Numbered from the stretch's first letter, positions 46,214 through 57,889 are shown. The stretch: 64,000 bases of DNA from Serripes groenlandicus (GCA_031761405.1 JASEVX010000001.1:47291102-47355101); one strand, 5' to 3'. Numbers and translations: made by a program. Notes: generated by a model not told the origin, from the letters alone.

Positions 46214-47345
46214 CCGGATTGCTCTAGCAATTCCGGTCTATAGATTGGCGATGTCCGTCTGTCTGTCTGTCCACATTTTGGTTAAAGTTTCAGGTTGAGG
46301 TAAAATCTCAGCACTGGAAAGGGTTACAAACTTCAAACTTTGCCTGAAGGTAACCATTAACAAGTTATATTGATTTCTATGGTTACTTTGACCTTGATTT
46401 TCAATTTTTCAAGGTCAAATTGCCGACAATCCGGTCTTCATCGGTTTCTTTTTAATTTAACTTCGTTTTCAACACGGGTGCTTGGGGTCAAGGGTTCGAT
46501 CCCCGGACGAGTCATACTTTAAACATTGCATTTATGGTTGCCCTTCCTGGTTGCTTGGTACGACAGACTAGCTGGTGTCAGCATAAATGGATCACTAGTA
46601 ATGGTAACTAATCTAGGGAACGCCGTGATATAACTGAAATAAGACATGGAAATTCCATGAAACCAGGTGTTCTATAATGGAAGGTGTTTGTTTAAGAATT
46701 AACAGATCTGTCAAATATTTCTGTTAATAGTTAATCAAAGCTAGTAATTCAAGTAACAGGGAATCAGTTCAACTGATGTCTATTTGTTGTCACTGTGACC
46801 TTGACCTTAAAGCTACAGACAAAAGTTTTGCATTTGGCACATCGTCTTGATATGGTGCATGTTTGTGCCAAGTTATTTGAAAATATCTCTATGCATAGCA
46901 AAGTTATGGTCCGGACAAGCTAGTAATTCAAGTAACAGGGAATCAGTTCAACTGATGTCTTTTTGTTGTCACTGTGACCTTGACCTTGAAGCTACAGACA
47001 AAAGTTTTGCATGTGACACATCATATTGATATAGTTCATATTTGTGCCAAGTTATTTGAAAATATCTCTATGCATGGCAAAGTTATGGTACGGACAAGCT
47101 AGTAATTCAAGTAACAGGGAATCAGTTCAACTGATGTATTTTTGTTGTCACTGTGACCTTGAAGCTACAGACAAAAGTTTTGCATTTGGCACATCGTCTT
47201 GATATGGTGCATGTTTGTGCCAAGTTATTTGAAAATATCTCTATGCATGGCAAAGTTATGGTCCGGACAAGGAAAGTTGACGCCCGCCCGCCCGCCGACT
47301 TCGCCAAACTAATAACCAGATTTTTCCTTCGGAAAACCTGGTTAA
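46214..47345 (+). repeat. Hairpin-capped tandem-core element, core type E
   Basis: It starts with a hairpin 'ccggattgctctagcaattc' and 'cgg', then (gtct)n. Three near-identical units of about 180 bp start at 46738, 46918 and 47097 with 'gctagtaattcaagtaacag'. They contain 'tcactgtgaccttgacctt', 'gcatttggcacatcgtcttg' and 'atatctctatgcatggcaaa'. It ends 'gacgcccgcccgcccgccga' and a hairpin 'accagatttttccttcgg' / 'aaaacctggt'. A SINE sits at 46452-46640. Confidence 0.88.
46452..46640 (+). repeat. tRNA-derived SINE inside the type E element
   Basis: A B-box-like 'gggttcgatccccgg' occurs near 46490. The body has 'ttgcccttcctggttgcttg' and the tail is 'cgccgtgatataactgaaat', the tail type of the SINE at 33337. 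Target-site duplications were not found. Confidence 0.72.
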
Positions 47346-47787
47346 AAATGTTGAAAGCTGCATAAAACACAAAACAATCAATCGTTTTCAGAAATTGTAT
47401 ATTGTTACCAATAATTATTTTGCACATGACTAAATCTTCAAATATGATGGAATGCATTAATCTTAATTAACGTTTAGCTAATAGATGCCAACAATTAGCT
47501 GACTCATGAAGTTTAATCGTCTATACATAGAAAAAAATGCGCTCATTTCTGCTTCATTCAAATTTGGCCATGATGCAAGAGAATCGGTGCGTCACCTATG
47601 AGACTGTATGTTATCTTTAATAAACGACAAACATTCGTCGGATTATGTAATCCATTCGATATTATTTCAATGAATTGAAAAACGTGCGTTATTACGTGTT
47701 ATATATATATGCCAGGGTTATCGTCATGAATGCCCAAAGGAGACCCGGGCATTGTTTTAATAAGATTGACATTGTTGCTCTGTGACT

Positions 47788-47791
<4 letters not shown>

Positions 47792-47819
<28 letters not shown>
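47792..47819. repeat. Poly-C tract, 28 bases
   Basis: An uninterrupted run of C. The coding frames across it are meaningless. Confidence 0.97.
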
Positions 47820-47997
47820 ATATATGTTGTATTAAGTAGCACCAACATCAATAACCAGCAAAAAACCTGGTTCCTATTTTGGAAAAGGAACAGCAAACTG
47901 TTTCAGATAAGATTGTCATCTAGTTTTCTATGAACTGAGTTTAGAGGTCATGGTTTTTACCAAACAAATTCTTTTTTTATATACAGAATAATAGGTT

Positions 47998-48115
47998 GGT
48001 GCCTTGGATAGGGAACGTTAGCATGTTGCTGGGACAGGGAATTTATAGTTAGTAAGTTATTAAGCGCCCAAAATGACCTTAATTGTCGACGGGCCTAAAA
48101 AACACCATTTATTCA
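47998..48115 (+). repeat. SINE fragment, second tail type
   Basis: 'agcgcccaaaatgaccttaa' and 'ttgtcgacgggcctaaaaaa' match the tail of the SINE at 44649. The head and most of the body are missing or diverged. Confidence 0.7.
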
Positions 48116-48159
48116 TTCATTATTCTCGTCGAAAACATCTTGCCGATTTACAAATAAAT

Positions 48160-48345
48160 GTGAAGGAATTATCCTGTGGCGACCCTATATTAGATTCCGT
48201 CAAGCCATAAGTAAAATAAGTTTGTAGAAATATTCCTAGGATGACCCTGTATCAGATTCTTTCATGCCATGTTATTTGATCGGAAGAAAAACATGGCCGC
48301 CAGGGTGCAGGACTGTTTTGCTGTTGATGACTAAAGTGAAAACTC
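48160..48345 (-). repeat. Hairpin-capped repeat fragment, core type A, reversed
   Basis: Reverse complements of the type A words: 'gaccctgtatcagattcttt' with 'catgcca', and 'aacatggccgccagggtgca'. Both caps are missing. Confidence 0.78.
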
Positions 48346-48349
48346 GTTT

Positions 48350-50270
48350 AGAGATATATATTTGGTCCTTGCATAAGGTCTTCTTTGGATATAAATAACA
48401 TCAATAATAAATCTCTTAGAAATTGCTGTATGCTAGATAATTGAACAATGCCATTGAAAGATGTTTAATTATTTTTTCTGAACAGAGAAACTCATTCAAA
48501 TATAAAATCTATATACATGTACCTCTACATTTTTTCTGCATTCAAGATTTACCATTACCATTCATTGGTCATTCATTTACCTTTCTAAGAGCCTACATGT
48601 ATACATGTCTGCCAAGCGTTAATTATTTCGGAAAGTGGTTTCGACTGGAGAGAAAACGACAATCTACGTAATGAAGTATGTCTATTCGAATAACGAAGAC
48701 TTCAAACTGTGATTGCAATAGATTCCTGATAGAAACGCATTTCATTTTTTTTTTCAGTAAAATATATAGCAACTTTGATAGACATACGGGAGAATCACAA
48801 TTTGAAATATATTTATGTCCATGTTTGGATGCCCCATACCCGTATCCGACTGCTTAATTTATTCAGACATAAAACTTTCCATTTGCGAAATTACTAGAAT
48901 GATCGATAATTAGTATTTCACTCTTACGATGTTTTCTCTCAATGAACATGTCTGAGGCATCGATATTAAATGCCTTTCAAATAGATCAGAATAACGTTCA
49001 AAACATACAAAATGATAACGACGAATAGTTGATAGACAATGACACAATCCCTGTTTAAAATTATTTAACCAATAAATTGCCAACGTACGCCTTGTTCACA
49101 ATTAGATCGCGTTACTAAATTCAATGTCAGTTAAATCACCAATAAAATGTCACAAGGGATGTGACTTTTAGGATTTATAATTACATTAAGTGTACCAGCA
49201 CATTATAAATATCAACCAAATTAGTTGGCTGATTACATCCTGTTTACACAAGTTGCCAGCTCGCTTAGCACCGTACTTGTATCTATTAAAATGAATACGG
49301 CAACATTTTCTTTTAAATTTATTCCGTTTATACATAAACGTTGATTCGTGATTGGAAGGAGTAAATATATGGCATCTGTTTTCGTTTACCATTATCAAAT
49401 TAGTTAAACATTAACAAATTAAACAATTTGCATTCTTATCCCATTTTGACGATATTACTGTACCTTTCCAACATATTGGGGGGAAATGTCACCTGCTACA
49501 CTTATAAACGTCTACCGATTACACTTTGTTTTAACAATTGGTTATTTTAACAAATGTGTTTCGAGGTCTGTTGACAATGGGCAAGTTATTTTGATTGGTT
49601 CACTAAAATTTTCGTTAGTGGCATCTTTGATAGGCTACAAACCTTCATATTAAAAATACCTTGTACCAATGCGTATTTTATTAGTGAAAATGTTTTATTT
49701 CGCGCTTTACTTTTCACGAATGGATATCTCACGGGTAAAAATCCGCGTCAAAAAAGATGTGTTTTGGTTAATATCTAATCAGTCTAAAAGCAAGAGAGAC
49801 TATCAATAAGAGGTATCTGTATTGTGTGTTGATTCGGGAAACTGCATTCGATTGGGAATTCCAAACACAAATGTACCTACTAATATTCCTTCTATTTCTG
49901 GGAACTATATTATAGGAGAATTCGTTGTAGTGCAAAATAAATTGCCAAAATTGTAGGGCGTAATTACTGCCTATAATTACGCCGTCTGTCTCGAATATTG
50001 GGTTATGTTCACATAAAATACATTCACACAAATTCTGTCTACGAATTCTGAGTAAATTCCGGTGACATTTGGCGGAACCTTTCACCAATATAAAGTTAGC
50101 TTCGAAGTATACAATACAATACAATTTCTTAACTTTCCCCTCTATGTAGGGGATATTGTAAGTACATGTTCAATTGTTCACAATTAACGGAAATACAAAC
50201 AACCAATAATACAGATAGAAGTTAAGTCATAGTTGGATTTTGGAAAGGAAAAAAAGGAGGGGGGGGGGGA
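48350..50270. other. Unassigned stretch
   Basis: AT-rich. An open frame of 118 codons on the - strand at 49768-50124 shows no motif I know and I do not call it. A (tacaa)n-like run at 50107-50125 resembles a LINE 3' tail. A poly-G run lies at 50258-50269. Confidence 0.4.
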
Positions 50271-50273
50271 AGA

Positions 50274-50715
50274 ATGAGGACACACTATAATTTACCAAAC
50301 ATGTATAACGCATTTATGCTGTTTTGCAGAAAATATATATTATGTTCGTTTGGTGATGGCGGTATATGTATTTAAAAGTACAATCCAGCAGCTGTAGGTT
50401 GTCCGACTCGTCTAGGTACTATTTGAGCGCCTAATATACGAATCGTAAATATTAAGCTATCTGGTTAAAAAAGATCATTGACAAAAGTATTACCATGAGG
50501 ACACACTATAATTTACCAAACATGTATAACGCATTTATGCTGTTTTGCAGAAAATATATATTATGTTCGTTTGGTGATGGCGGTATATGTATTTAAAAGT
50601 ACAATCCAGCAGCTGTAGGTTGTCCGACTCGTCTAGGTACTATTTGAGCGCCTAATATACGAATCGTAAATATTAAGCTATCTGGTTAAAAAAGATCATT
50701 GACAAAAGTATTACC
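50274..50715. repeat. 221-bp tandem duplication, two copies apparently identical
   Basis: 'atgaggacacactataattt' starts copies at 50274 and 50495. I saw no difference between them over 221 bases. It lies just after a homopolymer run. Confidence 0.95.
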
Positions 50716-50744
50716 ATATTTCTATAATAAGTGTTCAAGTGCTA

Positions 50745-51205
50745 TTTCGCCTCTTCTATTAGATTACACTCAGATGAAATGTGGCCCAGCTCTTCCTGAA
50801 ATGTTTTGCCGCATTCAGTACAGACTGTATTGCTTATTGAGAAGGGACGTGACCAAATTTCAGCTATTGTATTCATCGTTGATCTGAATGAGCTAGTTTT
50901 CGATACTGTGTATACTATGCAAGGATGAATGCACAGATGCATTAGGCGGAAGAAGGCAAAATATGAGTTATTTGACAAACGATCATCTCATTTATATAGA
51001 ATAAGTACAGAAATGTTGATATAACTCCTCCCTGACGTACACCACGTACAATGTTGAATGATTCGGACGTTTGTTTTTGCGTACCGTACGACGCACTGTA
51101 AATCAGTGTAGGTACCTTGAATGATCATACGACCAAGTTTAAGTAATAAAGACTGGTGTCTTACAGTATCAAAGGCGCCTTTTTGATCGACCCAAATGTG
51201 TAGTG
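50745..51205 (-). pseudogene. Non-LTR retrotransposon RT fragment
   Basis: On the - strand from 51195: 'DQKGAFDTVRHQSLLLKLG', RT motif A with its aspartate in the 'AFDTV' context, then 'DLQCVVRYAKTN'. In another frame motif B reads 'VRGVRQGGVISTFLYLFYIN'. The catalytic F/Y-x-D-D segment is deleted. Near 50780 a zinc-finger-like tail 'CTECGKTFQEELGHISSEC' follows. The fragment is separate from the LINE at 37-40 kb and of a different subgroup judging by motif style. Frameshifts and the deletion make it a relic. In this region sequence between 50715 and 50745 links it to the tandem duplication. Confidence 0.8.
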
Positions 51206-51294
51206 ATTTATATTAAAAAATTGCTGTTCCCACATTTTTTCTGTTAATAAGATTCATACATGCTTATATCGCGGTACAAGTAGTTTAACTACTT

Positions 51295-51650
51295 AGCCTC
51301 ATTATACCCCCGCATACATAGTTGATGGGGGCTATATAGAGTCATGCTTGTCGGTCCGCTGGTCTGTGGACATTTCTTGTGAACACTATTTCTCAGCAAC
51401 CCTTGTTCAGGATTCAATATAACTTCACAAGAATGATTGATACCAAGCCTAGTTGTGCATATTGTCGGCATGTTTTACTGGAATTATTTTTAAATGAGTT
51501 ATGGCTCCTTGAATTTCTCATAAATAAGTATATTGTCAGGTCCCAGCTTGGAGTATTCATCACCTTCAGTGATATTTCTAGTTTCTTATGTGTGATCAAA
51601 ATCACGCCCGTGATAACTAAAAAACGGAATGTCCTGTCTTTGCTTTCATT
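51295..51650 (+). repeat. Probable hairpin-capped repeat, 5' part
   Basis: It opens with a hairpin 'tacccccgcatacatagttg' / 'atgggggcta', then 'gtcggtccgctggtctgtgg', matching the layout of the tandem-core elements (hairpin, then a 'gtc'-rich stretch). The core has a single unit ('aacactatttctcagcaacc', 'gagttatggctccttgaatt'). Confidence 0.6.
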
Positions 51651-51654
51651 TAAA

Positions 51655-53230
51655 ACGAATTGCCAATGAATGGGTTAAGCGTAGTGCGTGAATAGTATCA
51701 AATCCAACAATGTATCTATAGTTGCTGTAAATTAGCTGTTAGGCAAGGTAACGATAACAAAACACAATACAGTTGATGTACTTTATGTAAGAGGTATTTG
51801 CATATCACGGTTAGTGGACAAATCAATATAACTACTCAAATTCGGTGATAATATTCTAAAAAGAAATGCAATAGCACATGTTAAACCGGAAACTGAATTC
51901 CTTGACTAAAATATAATGCCCGAAAGGCTGCTCTTACCGTTGCCGGTTTGTAACGGGAAAATCCATGTTGCATTCAGCTCTGAACAACCTTGCAGAGTGT
52001 CCTTATAAGTCTGGCAATTCTGTTATACACAGTTAAGACTTATAAACAGAGGATTTTTCATGAGTGTTTATTTATTATCACTTTGACTGAACGGGTTTAC
52101 TAAGATGATATGCCGAGTCAGCTTAGTTCACGAGTTTATTAAAGGGATAATAAATAAACACTAATAAGATATTCCATTTATCACAAAAAGAGATTAAAGA
52201 GGCGTATTTCGAAAAATGTACATGAAACGTGCTGGTTTTGGCGCAACAGTGACTATCCACTGACGTGTCGTCATTGTCAAAATGTGGTTACCGCATTGTA
52301 ACAAAGCTTAAAAACCAAACTAGTAGTGTCATATGATATTTATGTAATGGGTTATTGACACTCCCAGAGAGGGCTTTATGTGATAATAACGTATTAACAC
52401 AAATAATATAGGATGTCGTACACTATCGAACGCGGCTACCGTGTCTTTGAATACAGTATGCACCTGTATGCTATGATCATAGAGAATATTACGTACTTGA
52501 CTTATCTGACGAGGTTGGGAGAATTGCTAATTGTCGAACCTTTGGTGAGACAATTATCACTTCTCCCAGCCGAGTCAGATAAAGATCATGTCGAAAGTGA
52601 AGGACGGAATATTCTATTTATCTTGTATGCTAAATTATGTTTACAGGTACATTCATTTTAACTAGTTTAAGAAATTATACACAAAAATACAACAGCCCAT
52701 TCATGAATGATTCCGCCCAATATAGAATGACGTCACGCGCGCGCATGAATAGACGCCGAATTGCGTTGTGTACATACGGAAGCTAAGTTTGAGTTCTGAC
52801 TAATTCCATATTTCTCGATTTTTACTACTTTTTTTTTTATTTGGTGTAACAAAATACCTTTACACGGCAATATTTACTCGATCATATACCTAGTAGAAGC
52901 CAGTGTTTTTTCCACCCTTCTGTGAATGGGGCAAGTATTGTGAAAATAACATTGAAATTCCCATACTTTTTTTCAAAACATCACGTTTTTAATCACCTCA
53001 TGTTTTATACAATAGTAGTTGAAACTTCTATATAATGAGAATTAACTTGTGAAAAGATCATTTGAAAGATATTTGAAAATAACAGTCACACGAATGTACA
53101 AAGGTTATGTATATCCTACATTAATGTTACATTTAAAGTGCACATATCATAATAAAATTGAAATGTATATGTGTTTATAATTTGATGTGCCTATCTTTCA
53201 TCAATTTTAATCCATTAATTATCCTATCCA
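51655..53230. other. Unassigned stretch with a foldback
   Basis: No gene seen apart from the inverted repeat listed separately. 'cgtcacgcgcgcgcatgaat' at about 52731 is a small CG-rich patch. Confidence 0.4.
52063..52162. repeat. 17-bp perfect inverted repeat, 66-base spacer
   Basis: 'agtgtttatttattatc' at 52063-52079 is exactly reverse-complemented at 52146-52162. It may be a small foldback element. Confidence 0.9.
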
Positions 53231-53231
53231 G

Positions 53232-53362
53232 CATGTTTGGAGTTAGGGTCTGGGGGTTCCGTCAGATTCTCATTAATGCATCTAACACGTTTTTGGACAT
53301 TAAACTGAACATCCTTTCTACACTAGCAGTAGAAGATGGAATACATTGGCTTAGTCCAAAAA
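53232..53362 (+). CDS. Possible isolated exon, unrecognised
   Basis: An open segment of 131 bases lies between an acceptor-like 'ttatcctatccag' and a donor-like 'aaag|gtatga'. It reads 'MFGVRVWGFRQILINASNT' and 'LSTLAVEDGIHWLSPKR'. I do not recognise the family, and no partner exon was found nearby. It could equally be chance. Confidence 0.2.
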
Positions 53363-53432
53363 GGTATGACATGGCTGGGTAGGAATTCTTGACTGACTGT
53401 TCATCTCCATAGCCAGACATTTTTTCTTTTTA

Positions 53433-54707
53433 GCTCACCTATGTACGAAGTGCAAGGTGAGCTATTGTGATCACATTTTGTCCGGCGTCCGTGCGTCGTC
53501 AACATTGGAGCTTGTTAACACTACGGGCTACATTTTGTATCCAATCTTCATAAAAGTCAAAAACTAGGTCACTAGGTCGAATTGAAGGGAAATCTTGTTA
53601 ACACTCTGGAGGCCACATTTTCAACTTGAGCATGTTGAGACTTTATCAGAATGTTTGTCTTGGTGATATGTAGGTCGAACATGGGTCACGTCGGGTCAAA
53701 AACTACATGTAGGTCACTAGGTCAAATTTAAGGAAAATCTTGTTAATACTTTGGATGCCGCATGTTTTGCTTCAGCGGCTTGAAATTTGGGCAGAATGTT
53801 GAGCTGAATTATATCTAGGCCAAGTTCGGATATGGGTCATGCCGGGTTAAAAACTAGGTTACTAGGCCAAATTGAAGGGTAATCTTGTTAATAATCTGGA
53901 TAAAGCCATTTTAAATTTCAGCATGATGAAACTATCAGAAAGTTTTTCTTGATGATATGTAGGCAAAGCTTGAATATGGGTCATGCTGGGTCAAAAACTA
54001 GGTCACTAGATCACATTGAAGGAAATTCTTGTGAACACTTTGGATGCCGCATTTTTTGATATGTAGGCAAAGCTTGAAATTTGGGCAGAATGTTGAGCTG
54101 AATGATATCTAGGCCAAGTTCGGATATGGGTCATGCCGGGTTAAAAACTAGGTTACTAGGCCAAATTGAAGGGTAATCTTGTTAATAATCTGGATAAAGC
54201 CATTTTAAATTTCAGCATGATGAAACTATCAGAAAGTTTTTCTTGATGATATGTAGGCAAAGTTCAAATATGGGTCATGCTGGGTCAAAAACTAGGTCAC
54301 TAGATCACATTGAAGGAAATTCTTGTGAACACTTTGGATGCCGCATTTTTTGCTTCAGCAGATTGAAATTTAGTCAGAACGTTTGTCTGAATTATATCTA
54401 GGTCAAGTTCGAATATGGGTCATATTAGATCAGAAACTAGCTCAATAAAGGAAAATATTGTCCGGAGGCCGCATTTTTACTTTGAGCAAGTTGAAAATTT
54501 GTCAGATCGTTGTCTTGATGATATCTAATCCATGTTGGAATATGGGTCATATCGGGTAAAAAATGTAGATCACTAGGCCAAATGAAGGAAAATATTGTTA
54601 ACACTGTGAAGGTTGCATTCAGAATAATTGTCTTGATGTGTTTTGCATTGCAGTACATTGTATAATTAAGGTGAGCGATCCAGGGCCATCATGGCCCTCT
54701 TGTTTAA
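53433..54707 (-). repeat. Hairpin-capped repeat, core type B, complete, reversed
   Basis: Both caps are present in reverse: 'tagctcacctatgtacgaag' / 'tgcaaggtgagcta' at the left and 'aggtgagcgatccagggcca' / 'tcatggccctcttgttt' at the right. Core units of about 140 bp carry 'gggtcaaaaactaggtcact'. A higher-order duplication of about 294 bp (53782-53967 against 54075-54262) is nearly exact. Confidence 0.93.
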
Positions 54708-54709
54708 AT

Positions 54710-55510
54710 GTGGTTGATTTTTAACATTTATTTGCATAACTTTTATATATCTAGATATGACTGAAAATAATTGCATATTTTTGCACAAATTTGTATTTTT
54801 AGCCAAGATATTCCCCACATCAATGCTTCTGAGTTAGAACAAAATATCTACCTATTTTAGACGGTAGAACTCGGTCACTGGCCTCATTTTTAGGTATGAC
54901 ATGACTGGTACATAACTGGAAATAAACAGGAACAAAACAAAAAAAAAAGAATAAAAAAAAAAAGAGCAACAAGCAAATTGATTCAAGTAACCTCAAGCTC
55001 AGCATTTGTTGTAAAACAGGGTTTCAAAAAAACATTATTCTTTTAAAAAAAGGACTGGTTGAGCAACATCATCAAACATGAACAAGTAACTAGTGACAAG
55101 AAACAATCATCCATCCTGTGTTACACCTTCCTTTCGTCTTCCATAATGATCAGCTAAAGTATGCATTGATAACTGAAAACATGAGAAACACATTAACAGT
55201 TCTACAAACTGGACTTCAGTTTCAAACTCCCAAATACACACAGATGCAAGATGGCATTCCAATAATGTAAGGGGAAATATTAACAATATCAGTGGGTTTT
55301 TTTCATTCAAAGATTGTTTCATAAATAAACCACTTTTCATTTTCAATTATACAGTTACTTGAAACAAGGTTGACTGTATTGGTTATATTTGTATGTACAT
55401 CATACTGATTTAGTTAGATAACTGCCTAAAGGTTTTTACCTTATATACAGATGCAAACTAAACAATTACACACTATTAAGCTGATAATAATAAGCATCAT
55501 GGCGGTTGAA
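54710..55510. other. Unassigned stretch
   Basis: A-rich runs at 54937-54964. A short exon-like - strand segment at 55107-55175 ('LSMHTLADHYGRRKEGV') after a 'gttttcag' acceptor could belong to the recombinase-like relic upstream on that strand; this is weak. Confidence 0.35.
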
Positions 55511-55511
55511 C

Positions 55512-55661
55512 CTACCGCTTTAGTAACGCCCTTTCAGATATCCGTATAGAGTTGATGATCTATACCTCTTTAGTAACGCCCTTTCAGATATCCCTGCAGA
55601 GTTGATGGTCTCTACATATTAAGTAACGCCCTTTCAGATATCCCTAGAGAGTTGGTGATCT
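55512..55661. repeat. Three-copy 50-bp tandem repeat
   Basis: 'agtaacgccctttcagatat' recurs at about 55522, 55572 and 55622, each followed by 'agagttgatgatct'-like sequence. Confidence 0.93.
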
Positions 55662-55683
55662 CGGAGTTGCTACCAATATCAGT

Positions 55684-56070
55684 GCCTTATAATCTTCTCT
55701 GAAAGCCTGTCACCTTGAGCTCTTCAACCTCCCCAATTCTTCTTATATTGAAAAGCACAATTCGTGCAATAATCAAATGGGTCTTATGAACATATTCCCC
55801 ATATGTAGGTTTACTGTTTCTTAATCCAGTTTGTATTTCTTTTACCAAGTACTCCTTCAGTTTGACCAAAATCATCTGTGGAGGGAATTTGTTGATTTGT
55901 ATTCAATGTCCTAGAGCGCTTTGTGTGATTGGCAAGTGCTGACACCTTTGAGTTCCAGTGAGCATTGTGTAAACATTTCTTGAAAGTCATTTGCCTCTTT
56001 CTTCATTCTAATGTATAAGTTTGGTTTATGCCATGCATCATTCGCAAAACGAGCTATTCCCACACTGTAA
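55684..56070 (-). pseudogene. Recombinase-like gene relic, multi-copy family
   Basis: On the - strand: 'GIARFANDAWHKPNLYIRMK' and 'KGVSTCQSHKA', then after a frame break 'NTNQQIPSTDD', then 'LVKLKEYLVKEIQTGLR', 'TYGEYVHKTHLIIARIVLFN' and 'IRRIGEVEELKVTGFQRRL'. The 'FN-x-RR-x-GEv-x-x-L' block recalls the first catalytic arginine region of tyrosine recombinases, and I recall this arrangement in many uncharacterised bivalve and cnidarian proteins. The histidine and tyrosine boxes would lie further along the - strand (below 55680) and were not found. A frameshift near 55870 breaks it. It could belong to a Crypton-like element; that is inference. Confidence 0.5.
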
Positions 56071-56074
56071 ATAC

Positions 56075-56815
56075 AGTTATATTTCGTAATTAAAGAGGTT
56101 CCCAGGAGAACTGTTCATTTGGTTTAATATCTTTAAATATGTATTTGAACCATCCGGTTGTATTTTAAAGAATGGTATTGAGAGGAAATTTATATTAAAC
56201 TTGTTGAAACTATAAACAAATGGAAGCATGTAACACCATTTAAAAAGTCGCAGTGACGGTAAAACAAACAAAACAAAAAACTATTCGGGGAAACAGACTC
56301 ATCAGTTTTACCCAATATCTGCTTGGCCTTCTCAGTTTTATAAGTGTCGAGTTATGTTTACAGGTTTCAAATATAAAACATTTCTTACGGTACATTAATT
56401 CAGTTACCATGCATGCATACAAGAACGTGTACAGAATAAAGAGCTGATTGTTTCAGAATGCAGTCATTATCAATATAGAATTAATTGCCATATTCTTTAT
56501 TTTTAAAAAATAAAGCTATTTAATTTGTTTAAAACTTTTAAACTTGACTTTACTTTCATTTGCGTAATCTTTTGATTAGGCATACAAGCTCCATTGTTAA
56601 ACTACCATATGACACGGGACATGTTACTTTAATTATTATGGACATTTCGTTGGTACCGCCATTACTGAAAATGTGAATTGATATTAACACAAAAAATTAA
56701 ATTAAATCGGCAAATCAGCTTTTTGTTTCATTTGTGCTTGAATGTCATCTTTTAGTTGCCCAGGCTTTTTTTTGCAATGGGCAACTGCTATTCTGCCACC
56801 CTGGTGTGCTTTCTA
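56075..56815. other. Unassigned stretch
   Basis: AT-rich, no gene or repeat recognised. Confidence 0.35.
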
Positions 56816-56819
56816 ATCT

Positions 56820-56925
56820 ACTTTCACTTTCAACATTTCTATCCTCAATACCGACGATGGACAAATGGCAATCACAATAGCTAACCTTAAGCACTTTGTG
56901 CTCAGGTGAGCTTAAAAAACAACAG
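56820..56925 (+). repeat. Hairpin-capped repeat, 3' end only
   Basis: 'cgacgatggacaaatggcaa' then the 3' cap 'aatagctaaccttaagcact' / 'ttgtgctcaggtgagcttaa'. Confidence 0.8.
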
Positions 56926-57885
56926 CATAATATTTTTTTAATCACTCATTTTCTATATAGGCTCCTTAGAATTTGATTTAAATCTGTCATGTTATATCTA
57001 CTTGATATTTGATTCAATAAATGCTTAAATGGTAAAAATGGTAAAAATCACACTCAATTAATAAATAGATAGTGAACTTTTAATTTTAGTGGAGTGGATA
57101 TTGAATTTACTTGCCCACCAGGACAAGCTTTTTCTCGAATCAACGTTAAGCCTCGAGTCTAGAGCACTGGTTTAATGTCTATTCGTTATGTATTGCTTTA
57201 GTTTGATACCAATACCATCAGTGTGGGTGCTTATGGGATGTGTGGAAGTTGCTAGGTTTTTTTTCTTCATGTATTCATTATATAGAAGTATAGACGATAT
57301 ACTGCAATATGAATATTACAATATTTTATCAAAGTTGTTATTTACTTACAGATGATTACTAGTTTTTAGCAGCTGAATGGCCATTAAACTAATTCCACAT
57401 CTGCTGCACCACAAATATAGGTTAAATGCATTAATTCATTTGATTTTAAGGAATCTAATAAATTAACAATGCTCACCATAGCAATTGTCCATGGTGTTCA
57501 AAATAATATTTAAATCCAATGTGAACACTTTTAATTGTTAGATCCCCCAGATCCCCCTTGTATTCACAAATGTAATCTCCCAGAATGAAACTTTAATCTG
57601 TGAATAATCTATATCCTACCAAGGGAAATTTTAAACATGGCGAGTTTCATTTCTAATGAATTTGATCAGATGAATTTTAGTAGGGAAACTGTTCTTTTAA
57701 TATACAAACTCAAAATATCATCCTTTGTCAGGAATATGAAGCGGATATTTTAGTATATAGAAGTTAACTAGGCACCTGGAAGGCTGAACCGAGCAAAACA
57801 AAAGAAAATACGAATATCGAATTATGAATTAGGATTTTAATATTCAGAACAATACCAAGTATTCGAATAACTGTTGCCATCTCTA
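56926..57885. other. Unassigned stretch
   Basis: No gene seen. 'gatcccccagatccccc' at about 57541 is a small local repeat. Confidence 0.35.
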
Positions 57886-57889
57886 CTAT

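Noticed and set aside
47699..47933. Open frames with poly-glycine or poly-proline
   Set aside because: They come only from the 28-base C run.
49768..50124. 118-codon - strand open frame as a gene
   Set aside because: No recognisable motif, no splice or start context, and it ends in a (tacaa)n run. Kept only as unassigned.
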